From Alphaproteobacteria bacterium (GTDB lineage Bacteria > Pseudomonadota > Alphaproteobacteria > Acetobacterales > Acetobacteraceae), in contig JADZEB010000037.1 in NCBI GenBank assembly GCA_020850755.1, forward strand, positions 20,422 to 84,421: a DNA stretch of 64,000 nucleotides, in the 5' to 3' direction. Below, piece after piece: positions 1-8,044 of the stretch. A model generated the notes under the pieces. That model did not search any database. It worked only from the letters and a program-made list of their open reading frames with translations, and was not told the DNA's origin. Position 1 is the stretch's first letter, and each line of letters begins with the position of its first letter. The position numbers and the translations under genes are program-made.

Positions 1-864
1 AAGGATTTCTTCCTCGCCTTCAGCCCCGAGCGCGAGGACCCCGGCAACCCCGACCACGGCACGACGACCATCCCGAAGGTGGTGGGCGGCGACGGGGAGG
101 AGGCATCGCGGCTCGCCAACCTGCTCTATGGCCAGGTGGTGGCGCGCACCGTGCCGGTCTCCTCCACCCGCACTGCCGAGGCGGTGAAGCTCACCGAGAA
201 CATCTTCCGCGCCGTCAACATCGCGCTCGTCAACGAGCTCAAGCTCGTCTATGCGCGCATGGGCATCGACATCTGGGAGGTGATCGAGGCGGCGAAGACC
301 AAGCCCTTCGGCTACATGGCCTTCTATCCGGGGCCGGGCCTGGGCGGGCACTGCATCCCGATCGATCCCTTCTACCTCACCTGGAAGGCGCGCGAATACG
401 AGGTCGCCACCCGCTTCATCGAGCTCGCCGGCGAGATCAACACGGCGATGCCGCGCCATGTGGTGGCCGCACTGGCCGAGGCGCTGGACACGCGCGCGCG
501 CAAGGGCCTGCGCGGGGCGCGCATCCTCATGCTCGGCGTGGCCTACAAGAAGAATGTCGATGACATGCGCGAGAGCCCCTCGCTCAAGCTGATGGAACTG
601 CTGGAGGAGCGGGGCGCCAGGGTGGACTATCACGACCCCTTCATCCCGGTGATCCCGCGCACGCGCGAGCATCCCGAATTCGCCGGCCGCCGCTCGATCC
701 GCTGGAGCGCGCGCGCGATCGCCGCCTACGACGCGGTGCTGATCGCCACCGACCACAGCGCGGTCGACTATGCCGGGCTGGTGCGCGCGGCCAGGCTGGT
801 GATCGACACCCGCAACGCCACCAGGGCCGTGCCCGACCGGCGCGGCGTCGTGGTGAAGGCATGA
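1..864 (+). CDS. wbpA: UDP-N-acetyl-D-glucosamine C6-dehydrogenase (5' end cut by window)
   Basis: The reading frame is open from base 1, so the N-terminal NAD-binding Rossmann part lies outside the window; 287 codons remain. The enzyme oxidises the C6 hydroxyl of UDP-GlcNAc to a carboxylate, using two NAD+. Visible signatures are FLAFSPERED at the start, the helix with KLTENIFRAVN, the active-site segment GGHCIPIDPFYL (nucleophilic Cys codon at 352-354) and LGVAYKKNVDDMRESPS in the C-terminal domain. The spacing and wording of these motifs match the WbpA/TviB subgroup better than plain UDP-glucose dehydrogenase. The next three genes supply the remaining steps to UDP-ManNAc3NAcA, which supports this substrate. 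A GTG at 79 is in frame but internal, not a start. Substrate assignment is inferred from context. Confidence 0.88.
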   Translation, partial: KDFFLAFSPEREDPGNPDHGTTTIPKVVGGDGEEASRLANLLYGQVVARTVPVSSTRTAEAVKLTENIFRAVNIALVNELKLVYARMGIDIWEVIEAAKTKPFGYMAFYPGPGLGGHCIPIDPFYLTWKAREYEVATRFIELAGEINTAMPRHVVAALAEALDTRARKGLRGARILMLGVAYKKNVDDMRESPSLKLMELLEERGARVDYHDPFIPVIPRTREHPEFAGRRSIRWSARAIAAYDAVLIATDHSAVDYAGLVRAARLVIDTRNATRAVPDRRGVVVKA

Positions 865-921
865 GCGGCGGCGCCCCGGCGCCGTCCCGCCCGGCGCGGG
901 GCTGAGGCGGGTCCCCGCGCC

Positions 922-1998
922 ATGCCCGGCCCCTTGCGCATCCTCAGCGTCGTCGGCGCGCGGCCGCAATTCATCAAGGCCGCGCCGGTCTCGCGCGCCA
1001 TCGCCGCCAAAGCCGGCCTGGCCGAGATCATGGTCCATACCGGCCAGCACCATGATGCCGGCATGTCGGACGTGTTCTTCGCCGAACTGGGTATTCCGGC
1101 ACCCGCGCACCATCTCGGCATCCATGGGGGCAGCCATGGCGAGATGACCGGGCGGATGCTGGCCGCGCTGGAAGCGGTGATGCTGGCCGAGCGGCCCGGC
1201 CGCGTGCTGGTCTATGGCGACACCAACTCGACGCTGGCGGGTGCCCTGGCCGCGGCCAAGCTTGCGATCCCGATCGCCCATGTCGAGGCCGGGCTGCGCA
1301 GCTTCAACCGCCGCATGCCCGAGGAGATCAACCGCGTCCTGACCGACCATCTGTCGGACCTCTTGTTCGTGCCGACGCAGGCGGCGATCGCCAACCTCGC
1401 GCGCGAGGGCATCACGCAGGGCGTCCATCATGTCGGCGACGTGATGTATGACGCGACGCTTGCCGCCGGGGCGCGCGCGGCCGGGGCAAGCGGCATCCTC
1501 GCCCGCCTCGGCCTTGCCGCGCACGGCTTCTTCCTCGCCACCATCCACCGCGCCGAGAACACCGATGATCGCGCCGCGCTCGCCGCCGTGCTCGACTGGC
1601 TCAAGGCGCGCGCGGCCGAGGCGCCGGTGGTGCTGCCGCTGCATCCGCGCACGGAGAAGATGGCGCGCGCGCACGGGCTGTCGCTCGATCCGCTGCGCGT
1701 CATCGCGCCCGTGGGTTATCTCGACATGGCGCGCCTTCTTTCCGCCTGCCGGATGGTGTTCACCGATTCGGGCGGCGTGCAGAAGGAGGCCTATTTCCAC
1801 CGCAAGCCCTGCGTCACGCTGCGCGGCGAGACCGAATGGGTGGAAACCGTCGCCGCCGGCTGGAACCGGCTCTGGCGCGGCCCCGATTTCGTCGCGCCCC
1901 GGCGCGAGATTCCCGATTACGGCATGGGCGATGCCGCCGCCCGGATCGCCCGGCTGATGGCCGCTTGCGGCCGGAACGGCGCCGCGCGCCCGCCGTAA
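922..1998 (+). CDS. wbpI: UDP-GlcNAc 2-epimerase family (WbpI/WecB type)
   Basis: The predicted protein has 358 residues, the normal length for non-hydrolysing UDP-HexNAc 2-epimerases. The start is an ATG 57 bases after the dehydrogenase stop. Family signatures are GARPQFIKAAP near the N terminus, VYGDTNST near residue 98, HVEAGLRSFNRRMPEE near residue 120, GDVMYD, and DSGGVQKEA near residue 282. The fold is a two-domain GT-B-like cleft. In a WecB pathway it would make UDP-ManNAc from UDP-GlcNAc. Beside WbpA-, WbpB/D- and WbpE-like genes the more likely reaction is the last step, epimerising UDP-GlcNAc3NAcA to UDP-ManNAc3NAcA. The two roles cannot be separated from sequence alone. Confidence 0.88.
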   Translation: MPGPLRILSVVGARPQFIKAAPVSRAIAAKAGLAEIMVHTGQHHDAGMSDVFFAELGIPAPAHHLGIHGGSHGEMTGRMLAALEAVMLAERPGRVLVYGDTNSTLAGALAAAKLAIPIAHVEAGLRSFNRRMPEEINRVLTDHLSDLLFVPTQAAIANLAREGITQGVHHVGDVMYDATLAAGARAAGASGILARLGLAAHGFFLATIHRAENTDDRAALAAVLDWLKARAAEAPVVLPLHPRTEKMARAHGLSLDPLRVIAPVGYLDMARLLSACRMVFTDSGGVQKEAYFHRKPCVTLRGETEWVETVAAGWNRLWRGPDFVAPRREIPDYGMGDAAARIARLMAACGRNGAARPP

Positions 1999-2147
1999 CC
2001 ATCCGAAACCCGAATTGACCGCGCCGGGCGCCGTTCCGCCCCGCCGCGCTCTTGCCCGCCTCCGGGCGGTTTTGCATCTTCCCGCGCGCCGGAGCTCCGT
2101 TGCGGAGTCGCCCCGGCGCCCAACGCCGCAAGCCCGACGACCCCTGC

Positions 2148-3815
2148 ATGACCAAAGAAGCCGCCCCCGCTTCCCTCGCCGCCGCTTCCCCCGCCGCCGC
2201 ACCGGCTCCCGCCATCGGCGTGGTGGGCTGCGGCTATTGGGGCCGCAACCTGGTGCGCAACTTCGCCCAGCTCGGCGCGCTCGCCGCGATCACGGACGCG
2301 CATGGCCCGACCGCGCAGCAATTTGCCGCGCAATACTCGGTGCCGGCGCGCGATTGGGGCGCGCTGCTGGCCGACCCCGCCATCACGGGCGTGGCGATCG
2401 CCGCGCCGGCCGCGCAGCATGGCGCGCTGGTGCGCGAGGCGCTCGCCGCCGGCAAGGACGTGTTCGTGGAGAAGCCGCTGGCGCTCGACCTGGCCGAGGC
2501 CGAGGCGCTCTGCCGCCAGGCCGAAAGCGCGGGCCGGGTGCTGATGGTCGGGCATCTGCTGCAATACCACCCGGCCTTCCTCAGGCTGCGCGAGCTGGTG
2601 TCCTCGGGCGCGCTCGGGCGGTTGCAGTATGTCTATTCCAACCGCCTCAATCTCGGGAAGATCAGGACCGAGGAGAACATCCTCTGGTCCTTCGCGCCGC
2701 ACGACATCTCGATGATCCTGGCGCTGGTGGGCGCCGCACCCGAGCATGTCGCGGCCGAGGGCGCGGCCTATCTCCATCCGCGCATCGCCGATGTGTCGAC
2801 CACGCATATGCGCTTCGCCAACGGCGTGCGCGCGCATGTGTTCGTCTCCTGGCTGCATCCGTTCAAGGAGCAGAAGCTGGTGGTGGTGGGCGAGCAGGGC
2901 ATGGCCGTGTTCGAGGACGGCCAGCCATGGGAGCGCAAGCTCCTGCTCTATCGCCACCGCATCGAGTGGCGCGCCGGCTCGCCCGAGCCCGCGCGCGCCG
3001 AGGGCGAGCCGGTGGTGCTGGCCGCCGAGGAGCCGCTGCGCGCCGAATGCGCCCATTTCCTCGACTGCATCGCCACGCGCGCCCGCCCGCGCACCGACGG
3101 GCGCGAGGGGCTGGCCGTGCTGCGCGTGCTCGATGCGGCGCAGCGCTCGCTCGAAGCGCTGGTGCCGAACGGCGCGGGAGCGCCCGCGCCCGCCGCCGTC
3201 GCCGACGTACCTGCGCCCGCGCCCGAGGCGGCCGCCAACCCCGGCATCGACCCCAAGGCCTTCGTGCACGAAAGCGCCTATGTCGATCAGCCGAGCCGGA
3301 TCGGGGCGGGCACGCGCATCTGGCATTTCAGCCATGTGCTGGCGAACACCAGTATCGGGCGCGACTGCTCGATCGGGCAGAATGTCGTGCTCGGCCCCGA
3401 CGTGACCGTGGGCGATGGCTGCAAGATCCAGAACAACGTCTCGCTCTACAAGGGCGTGACGCTGGAGGATGGCGTGTTCTGCGGCCCCTCCTGCGTCTTC
3501 ACCAACGTCGTCAATCCGCGCGCCGGCATCCGCCGCATGGACGAGGTCCGCGAGACGCTGGTGCGCCGCGGCGCCACCATCGGGGCGAATGCCACCATCG
3601 TCTGCGGCCACAGCCTGGGCGAATACTGCTTCATCGCCGCCGGCGCCGTGGTGACGAAGGACGTGCCGGCCTTCGCGCTGATGGCGGGCGTGCCCGCCCG
3701 CCGCATCGGCTGGATGAGCCGCGCCGGCCACCGCCTCGGCCCCGACCTCGTCTGCCCGCAGACCGGCGCGCGCTATCGCCAGACCGCCCCCGACCGCCTC
3801 GAGGAGATTGCCTGA
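2148..3815 (+). CDS. Fused Gfo/Idh/MocA oxidoreductase and left-handed beta-helix N-acetyltransferase (WbpB-WbpD type)
   Basis: This 555-residue protein joins two enzymes that are separate in Pseudomonas and Bordetella. Residues about 20-345 are an NAD-dependent oxidoreductase: [11 protein letters not shown] nucleotide-binding loop at about residue 24 and VEKPLALD near residue 108. A Pro/Ala-rich linker follows. Residues about 364-540 are hexapeptide repeats ([49 protein letters not shown]) typical of WbpD/WlbB. The N part would oxidise C3 of UDP-GlcNAcA. The C part would acetylate the 3-amino group made by the downstream aminotransferase. The start chosen is the ATG at 2148. The frame stays open upstream to 2052, but that segment is low-complexity and not conserved-looking. 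The gene ends 2 bases before the aminotransferase ATG. Confidence 0.88.
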   Translation: MTKEAAPASLAAASPAAAPAPAIGVVGCGYWGRNLVRNFAQLGALAAITDAHGPTAQQFAAQYSVPARDWGALLADPAITGVAIAAPAAQHGALVREALAAGKDVFVEKPLALDLAEAEALCRQAESAGRVLMVGHLLQYHPAFLRLRELVSSGALGRLQYVYSNRLNLGKIRTEENILWSFAPHDISMILALVGAAPEHVAAEGAAYLHPRIADVSTTHMRFANGVRAHVFVSWLHPFKEQKLVVVGEQGMAVFEDGQPWERKLLLYRHRIEWRAGSPEPARAEGEPVVLAAEEPLRAECAHFLDCIATRARPRTDGREGLAVLRVLDAAQRSLEALVPNGAGAPAPAAVADVPAPAPEAAANPGIDPKAFVHESAYVDQPSRIGAGTRIWHFSHVLANTSIGRDCSIGQNVVLGPDVTVGDGCKIQNNVSLYKGVTLEDGVFCGPSCVFTNVVNPRAGIRRMDEVRETLVRRGATIGANATIVCGHSLGEYCFIAAGAVVTKDVPAFALMAGVPARRIGWMSRAGHRLGPDLVCPQTGARYRQTAPDRLEEIA

Positions 3816-3817
3816 CC

Positions 3818-4963
3818 ATGACCAGCCAGCCCGCGCCGATCCCGTTCATCGACCTCAAGGCGCAGCGCCGGCGCATGGGCGCGGCGGTGGACGAGGCGAT
3901 CCTGCGCGTGGTCAACCACGGTGCCTACATCATGGGCCCCGAGGTGGCGGAGCTGGAACGCCAGTTGGCCGCCTTCTGCGGGGCGAAGCACTGCCTCTCC
4001 TGCGCCAACGGCACCGATGCGCTGGCGCTGGTGCTGATGGCGCAAGGGGTGGGGCCGGGCGATGCCGTGTTCGTGCCGGCCTTCACCTTCGTCGCCACCG
4101 CCGAGGTGGTGGCCTGGGTCGGCGCCACCGCCGTGTTCGTCGATGTCGAGCCGGCGAGCTTCAACATCGACCCGGCCAGCCTGGAGGCGGCGATCATCTG
4201 GGCGGCGCAGAACGGGCTGCGCCCGCGCATGGTGATGCCGGTCGATCTGTTCGGCCAGCCGGCCGACTACCGGCGCGTGCTGCCGGTGGCGCAGAAGCAC
4301 AAGCTGTTCGTGCTGTGCGATGCCGCGCAAAGCTTCGGCGCGAGACTCGGCAACAAGGCGGTCGGCACTTTCGGCGATGCCACCTCGACCAGCTTCTTCC
4401 CGGCCAAGCCCTTGGGCTGCTACGGCGATGGCGGGGCGGTGTTCACCGACAGCGACGCCATGATCGAGGTGATGCGCTCCTTGCGCGTGCACGGCCAGAA
4501 CAAGGACGACAAGTACGACAATGTCCGCGTCGGCATGAATGGCCGGCTGGACACGATGCAGGCCGCGGTGCTGATCGAGAAGCTGAAGATCTTCCCCGAG
4601 GAGATCGAGGCGCGCAACCGCATCGCCCTGCGCTACAACGCCGCCCTCGGCGATGTCGCGATCGTGCCGACGCTGATGCCGGACGCCACCTCGGTCTGGG
4701 CGCAGTATTGCATCCGCGTGCGCAACCGCGACGCGCTCGCCGCCGCCTGCAAGGCCGCCGGCATTCCGACCGCGATCTACTATCCGATCCCGCTCAACCG
4801 CCAGTCGGCCTACAAGCATTTCCCCTCGGCGCCGGGTGGCGTGCCGGTGTCGGACCGGCTGGCGGGCGAGGTGATCGCGCTGCCGATGCACCCCTATCTG
4901 GACGCGGCGACGCAGGACCGCATCATCGCCACCGTGCGCGCGGCGATGGGCGGCAAGGGCTGA
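3818..4963 (+). CDS. wbpE: DegT/DnrJ/EryC1 family PLP aminotransferase (WbpE type)
   Basis: A 381-residue sugar aminotransferase starting 2 bases after the upstream stop, so probably translationally coupled. It opens with IPFIDLKAQ, the usual start for this family. It carries CANGTDALAL, FVPAFTFVATAE, DAAQSFGA and SFFPAKPLGCYGDGG, in which Lys197 (codon 4406-4408) is the expected Schiff-base lysine. It would transfer an amino group, normally from glutamate, to the 3-keto group of UDP-GlcNAcA, giving the substrate for the acetyltransferase half of the preceding protein. The C-terminal segment (YYPIPLNRQSAYKH, LPMHPYL) is also typical. It could in principle act on another keto-sugar; the operon argues for the diacetamido-uronic acid route. 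Confidence 0.9.
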   Translation: MTSQPAPIPFIDLKAQRRRMGAAVDEAILRVVNHGAYIMGPEVAELERQLAAFCGAKHCLSCANGTDALALVLMAQGVGPGDAVFVPAFTFVATAEVVAWVGATAVFVDVEPASFNIDPASLEAAIIWAAQNGLRPRMVMPVDLFGQPADYRRVLPVAQKHKLFVLCDAAQSFGARLGNKAVGTFGDATSTSFFPAKPLGCYGDGGAVFTDSDAMIEVMRSLRVHGQNKDDKYDNVRVGMNGRLDTMQAAVLIEKLKIFPEEIEARNRIALRYNAALGDVAIVPTLMPDATSVWAQYCIRVRNRDALAAACKAAGIPTAIYYPIPLNRQSAYKHFPSAPGGVPVSDRLAGEVIALPMHPYLDAATQDRIIATVRAAMGGKG

Positions 4964-5193
4964 GCGGCGGGCGGCTGAGCGACGGGCAGCTGGGCGGCGC
5001 GCGCGAAGGGTGCCGCGCATCGGCCGTTAACCGCTTGTCCGCTGCAAGCGGGGCAAGCTCCGGGGCGCGATGGCGCGTTTCGCTGCCGCCGGGTGCGATC
5101 CGGCCTTCCGCTCGGCCCTCGCCCCCGGCAAGATGGCGCCGCGGCTTTCCCCAGGCCCAGGCATCGGGCCCTCTCAGGTGCGCCTAGTCCGGC

Positions 5194-6462
5194 ATGCGCG
5201 TTCTGTTCGTCACCAACTCCTTCTCGCTGCCGAACCAGCCCGGCATGCCGCGCCCGTTCGAGGTGGCGCAATGGTTCGCCCGCCAGGGCCATGCCGTCAC
5301 CGTGCTGGCCAATGCGCGCCACTATCTCGACGAGACGCTGCCGGTGGGTGGCCCGCCCGAGGCGCCGCAGATGGTCGATGGCATGCGCATCGTCGGCCTG
5401 CCGACACCGCCCGGCCGGCGCCGCAGCCTGGTGCGCCGGGTGTGGAACTATCTCGCCCTGGCCCATGCGGTGTGGCGGGCGGGGCGCCGGCTCGGCCCGT
5501 TCGATGTCGTGATCGCGGGCACGCCCCCCTTGCTCGTGCCGGCCGCGGCCCTGCGCGTCGCCCGCCGCTTTGGCGCGCGCGCGGTGCTGGAAATCCGCGA
5601 CTTCCATCCGCATTCGGCGCTGACGCTCGGGCTGGTGCGCAATCCGCTTGCCGTGCGGGTCTGGACCTGGTGGGAGCAGCGGCTGCGCCGGCGCTTCGAC
5701 CGGATCGTGGCGGTCGTGCCGCGCATCAAGGCGATGTGCGAGCGCGAGGGGCTGCCTGCCGCCAAGGTCACGGTCATCACCAACGGCTATGACCGCAGCA
5801 ATGACGAGATCGCGCCCCTGCCGGCCGAGCTGGAGTCGTACTTCGCCGCCGAGGCGGGCGCCGGGCGCTTCGTCATCGGCTATGGCGGCAATATGGGCCA
5901 TTCGATGAACATCCCGGCGATCATCGCCGCCGCCGCGCGCTGCAAGGACGATCCGCGCCTCTCCTTCGCCCTGTTCGGCGAGGGCGAGCAGAAGGCCGCG
6001 GCGGAAGCGGCGGCGCGCGCGCAGGGGCTCGATCGCGTGCGCTTCTTCGCGCCCGAGCCGCGCCGCGTGATCGGGGCGGTGTTCCGCCGCTGTGATGCGC
6101 TGGTGCACGCCTTCCCGCCGTCGGAATTCTTCGCCTACGCCCTGCCCAACAAGATCTTCGAATATATGGGCGCGGGCCGGCCGATCGTGTTCGGTGGCAC
6201 GGGCGACACCGCCGACCTGATCGCGCAGGCCGGCTGCGGTTTCGCCTGCACGCCCGACGATGCCGCGGCGATGGCCGCCCTGTTCCGCCGCCTCGCCGAT
6301 GACCGCGCCGAGGCGGCGGCGATGGGCGCGCGCGGGCGCGCCTATGTCACCGAGCATTTCGCGCGCGAGCGCATCTTCGAGCGCTGGAACGCCGTGATCG
6401 ACGGCGCCGGCCCGCCGGCCGCGGCGGCGCCGCCGGTCTCGCCCGCGCCCGCGCGCGCCTAG
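5194..6462 (+). CDS. Glycosyltransferase family 4 (WbuB-like)
   Basis: A 422-residue GT-B glycosyltransferase. The N-terminal acceptor domain begins RVLFVTNSFSLPNQPG and contains VIAGTPPLLVPAAAL and LEIRDFHPHSA, which resemble WbuB-type transferases. The donor-binding domain contains GYGGNMGHSMN and, near residue 318, LPNKIFEYMGAGRPIVF. It probably adds one sugar to a growing surface polysaccharide at the cytoplasmic face of the inner membrane. Donor and acceptor cannot be read from sequence. It lies 230 bases after the aminotransferase in the same orientation. The last ten or so residues are Ala/Pro-rich, and the TAG stop (6460-6462) is part of the CTAG terminus of a dispersed 130-bp repeat. 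Confidence 0.85.
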   Translation: MRVLFVTNSFSLPNQPGMPRPFEVAQWFARQGHAVTVLANARHYLDETLPVGGPPEAPQMVDGMRIVGLPTPPGRRRSLVRRVWNYLALAHAVWRAGRRLGPFDVVIAGTPPLLVPAAALRVARRFGARAVLEIRDFHPHSALTLGLVRNPLAVRVWTWWEQRLRRRFDRIVAVVPRIKAMCEREGLPAAKVTVITNGYDRSNDEIAPLPAELESYFAAEAGAGRFVIGYGGNMGHSMNIPAIIAAAARCKDDPRLSFALFGEGEQKAAAEAAARAQGLDRVRFFAPEPRRVIGAVFRRCDALVHAFPPSEFFAYALPNKIFEYMGAGRPIVFGGTGDTADLIAQAGCGFACTPDDAAAMAALFRRLADDRAEAAAMGARGRAYVTEHFARERIFERWNAVIDGAGPPAAAAPPVSPAPARA

Positions 6463-6588
6463 GGCACGTTCCGTTCGGCTTCGATCAGCCGAACGGATGT
6501 CGTGCCCGAGGAACTGATGTTCTGCGAGCAGCTTAGTCCGATCTGGTGGAACCGCGCTGCGGTTCCACCAAATCGGACGCTGCTCTAG
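6459..6588 (+). repeat. CTAG-bounded double-hairpin repeat, copy A (130 bp)
   Basis: Starts and ends with CTAG. Hairpin 1 pairs GGGCACG and CCGTTCGGCT with AGCCGAACGG and CGTGCCC around a TCGATC loop. Hairpin 2 pairs GTCCGATCTGGTGGAACCGC with its near-complement. It is about 91% identical to copy B (about 12 differences over 130 positions, no indels). The first CTAG contains the glycosyltransferase stop codon. The ends form an imperfect terminal inverted repeat, GGCACGTTCCG versus AGCAGCGTCCG. Confidence 0.85.
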
Positions 6589-6646
6589 CGCGCCAGCGAC
6601 ATCCGCGCGCGCCTGTGCGATTCGCGGCCTGAGCGTTTCGCGCGCG

Positions 6647-7015
6647 CTATTCGGCCCAGGCCGAGCAGATCGGCGCGGCGTTGGCCGCGCTGCCGGCAGC
6701 CGGGGCGCGGCAGAGGCGCACCGCGCCGGTGCGCTGGTTGACAATCCACGCCGCCTCGCCCGAAGCGCTCGACGAGACGCCGAAGAAGGGCAGGCCGCCG
6801 CGCTGGGTCTGCTGGCGCGGGGCGCGGGCACGACGCTCGCCCCGTTCGCCGCGCTCGCCCCGCTCGGTGCGATCCCCGCGCTCGGCGCGCGCGGGGCGGC
6901 CATCCTGCGCCAGCGCCTCGGCCGCTGGCAGCGCGGGCAGCGCGATCAGCGCGCAGGCGCAGGCCAGGGCCAGACGGCGCAGACAGGCGGCGAGGGAAGC
7001 GGGATCAGGGCGCAT
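6647..7015 (-). CDS. Small secreted protein of unknown function with RGE-rich tract
   Basis: A 122-residue protein with an N-terminal signal peptide: charged start, hydrophobic stretch ACACALIALPALPAAEALA, then a plausible cleavage before QDG. Residues about 40-65 are a charged low-complexity tract of repeated RGE units, encoded by 9-bp repeats. The C-terminal part has WIVNQRTGAVRLCRA and a second Cys in PICSAWAE, a pattern seen in short periplasmic proteins of alphaproteobacteria with no assigned role. It is transcribed toward copy A of the dispersed repeat and lies downstream of the metallophosphatase on the same strand. No catalytic motif is visible. Confidence 0.65.
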   Translation of the reverse strand: MRPDPASLAACLRRLALACACALIALPALPAAEALAQDGRPARAERGDRTERGERGERGERRARAPRQQTQRGGLPFFGVSSSASGEAAWIVNQRTGAVRLCRAPAAGSAANAAPICSAWAE

Positions 7016-7146
7016 GGCGGGGGAACTCCCGGTTGCGGCGTGGGGATGAATTGCGCGCCGGATACGTTATCCGCTCGGCCGGGCGGCGCCAATCCGCTGC
7101 GGCGTGGCCCGGCTCGGCCCGGCCCGGCCCGGCCCGGCCCGGCCCC

Positions 7147-7986
7147 TCAGCCGCCGGGCGGAGCCTGGAGGATCGCACGCTCCTCGCCCCACAGCACGAG
7201 GCAGGTGAGCGGGCCGCCGAAGGCCGCGCCGGTATCGAGCCCGATGCGGTTGGCGCGAAGCTGCGGCTCGGGCGCCGGCGTATGGCCATGCACCACCACC
7301 GCGCCATGCCAGGCGGTCGAGGACAGGAAGGGCTCGCGGATCCACATCATGTCGTGCGGCTCCTGCGCGCCGAGCGCGACGCCGGGGCGGATGCCGGCAT
7401 GGACGAACAGATAGTCGCCGACGCGGTGCTGGTGGCGCAGCCCGCGCAGGAAGGCTGCATGCGCATCGGGCAGCGCCGCGCCCCAGGCCGAGGGACGCAT
7501 CAGCGGCGAGAGGCGGTAGCTTTCCAGCGTCGCCTCGCCGCCATTGACCAGCCAGCGCACGCCCCCGCCGGGCGGTCCCATCGGCGCGAACATCACGTCG
7601 AGCATCATCTCCTCGTGGTTGCCGCAGAGATGCACGGTCGTGGCCGCGACCGGCGGCGGCTCCAGCAGATGCTCGATCACCCCGCGCGTATCCGGGCCGC
7701 GATCGACATAGTCGCCGAGATAGACGATGACGCGCTCCGGCTCGGGCGCGGCGGCGGCATCGGCGGCGATCATCGCGTGCAGCGCGCGCAACTGGCCGAG
7801 CTGGCCGTGGATGTCGCCCACCGCGTAGACGCGCACCCCCTCGGGCACGGCGGGGGCGCGGCCCGGGTCGGCGGCGGGATCGGCCGCGCGGGCAGCATGC
7901 GCGTGCGTGGAGGATCGGGCAGGAGCCGCGGCGGCGGATGCGATCGAATACGCGCTATGGGCGGCGGATAACCGAACGTCAATCAT
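7147..7986 (-). CDS. Calcineurin-like metallophosphoesterase (PPP/ApaH-like)
   Basis: Using the ATG at 7986 the protein has 279 residues. All metal-ligand motifs of the PPP-type fold are present: GDIHG near residue 55, GDYVDRG near 92, GNHEE near 122, HAGI, and GHTP near the C terminus. It should hydrolyse phosphate esters with a dinuclear metal centre. Whether the target is a phosphoprotein, a dinucleoside polyphosphate or another compound is not readable. The frame stays open upstream to 8247, but that stretch lies under the divergent gene and lacks motifs. The first 50 residues are Ala-rich and poorly ordered. The region just 3' of the stop (7101-7145) is a run of five-base CGGCC repeats. 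Confidence 0.85.
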   Translation of the reverse strand: MIDVRLSAAHSAYSIASAAAAPARSSTHAHAARAADPAADPGRAPAVPEGVRVYAVGDIHGQLGQLRALHAMIAADAAAAPEPERVIVYLGDYVDRGPDTRGVIEHLLEPPPVAATTVHLCGNHEEMMLDVMFAPMGPPGGGVRWLVNGGEATLESYRLSPLMRPSAWGAALPDAHAAFLRGLRHQHRVGDYLFVHAGIRPGVALGAQEPHDMMWIREPFLSSTAWHGAVVVHGHTPAPEPQLRANRIGLDTGAAFGGPLTCLVLWGEERAILQAPPGG

Positions 7987-8044
7987 GGCCACGCCAAGGT
8001 AGGGCCGAAGCCGCGCGCCGGGAATCCCCCGCGCCGCGCGCGCC

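Noticed and set aside
2015..3817. A frame that would extend the aminotransferase upstream to 982 residues.
   Set aside because: The extension is the wrong frame of the fused oxidoreductase/acetyltransferase, and the ATG at 3818 gives the normal family N terminus.
7101..7145. CGGCC pentamer run after the metallophosphatase as a possible terminator or structural element.
   Set aside because: Simple-sequence repetition without a defined stem or U-tract; no function can be supported.
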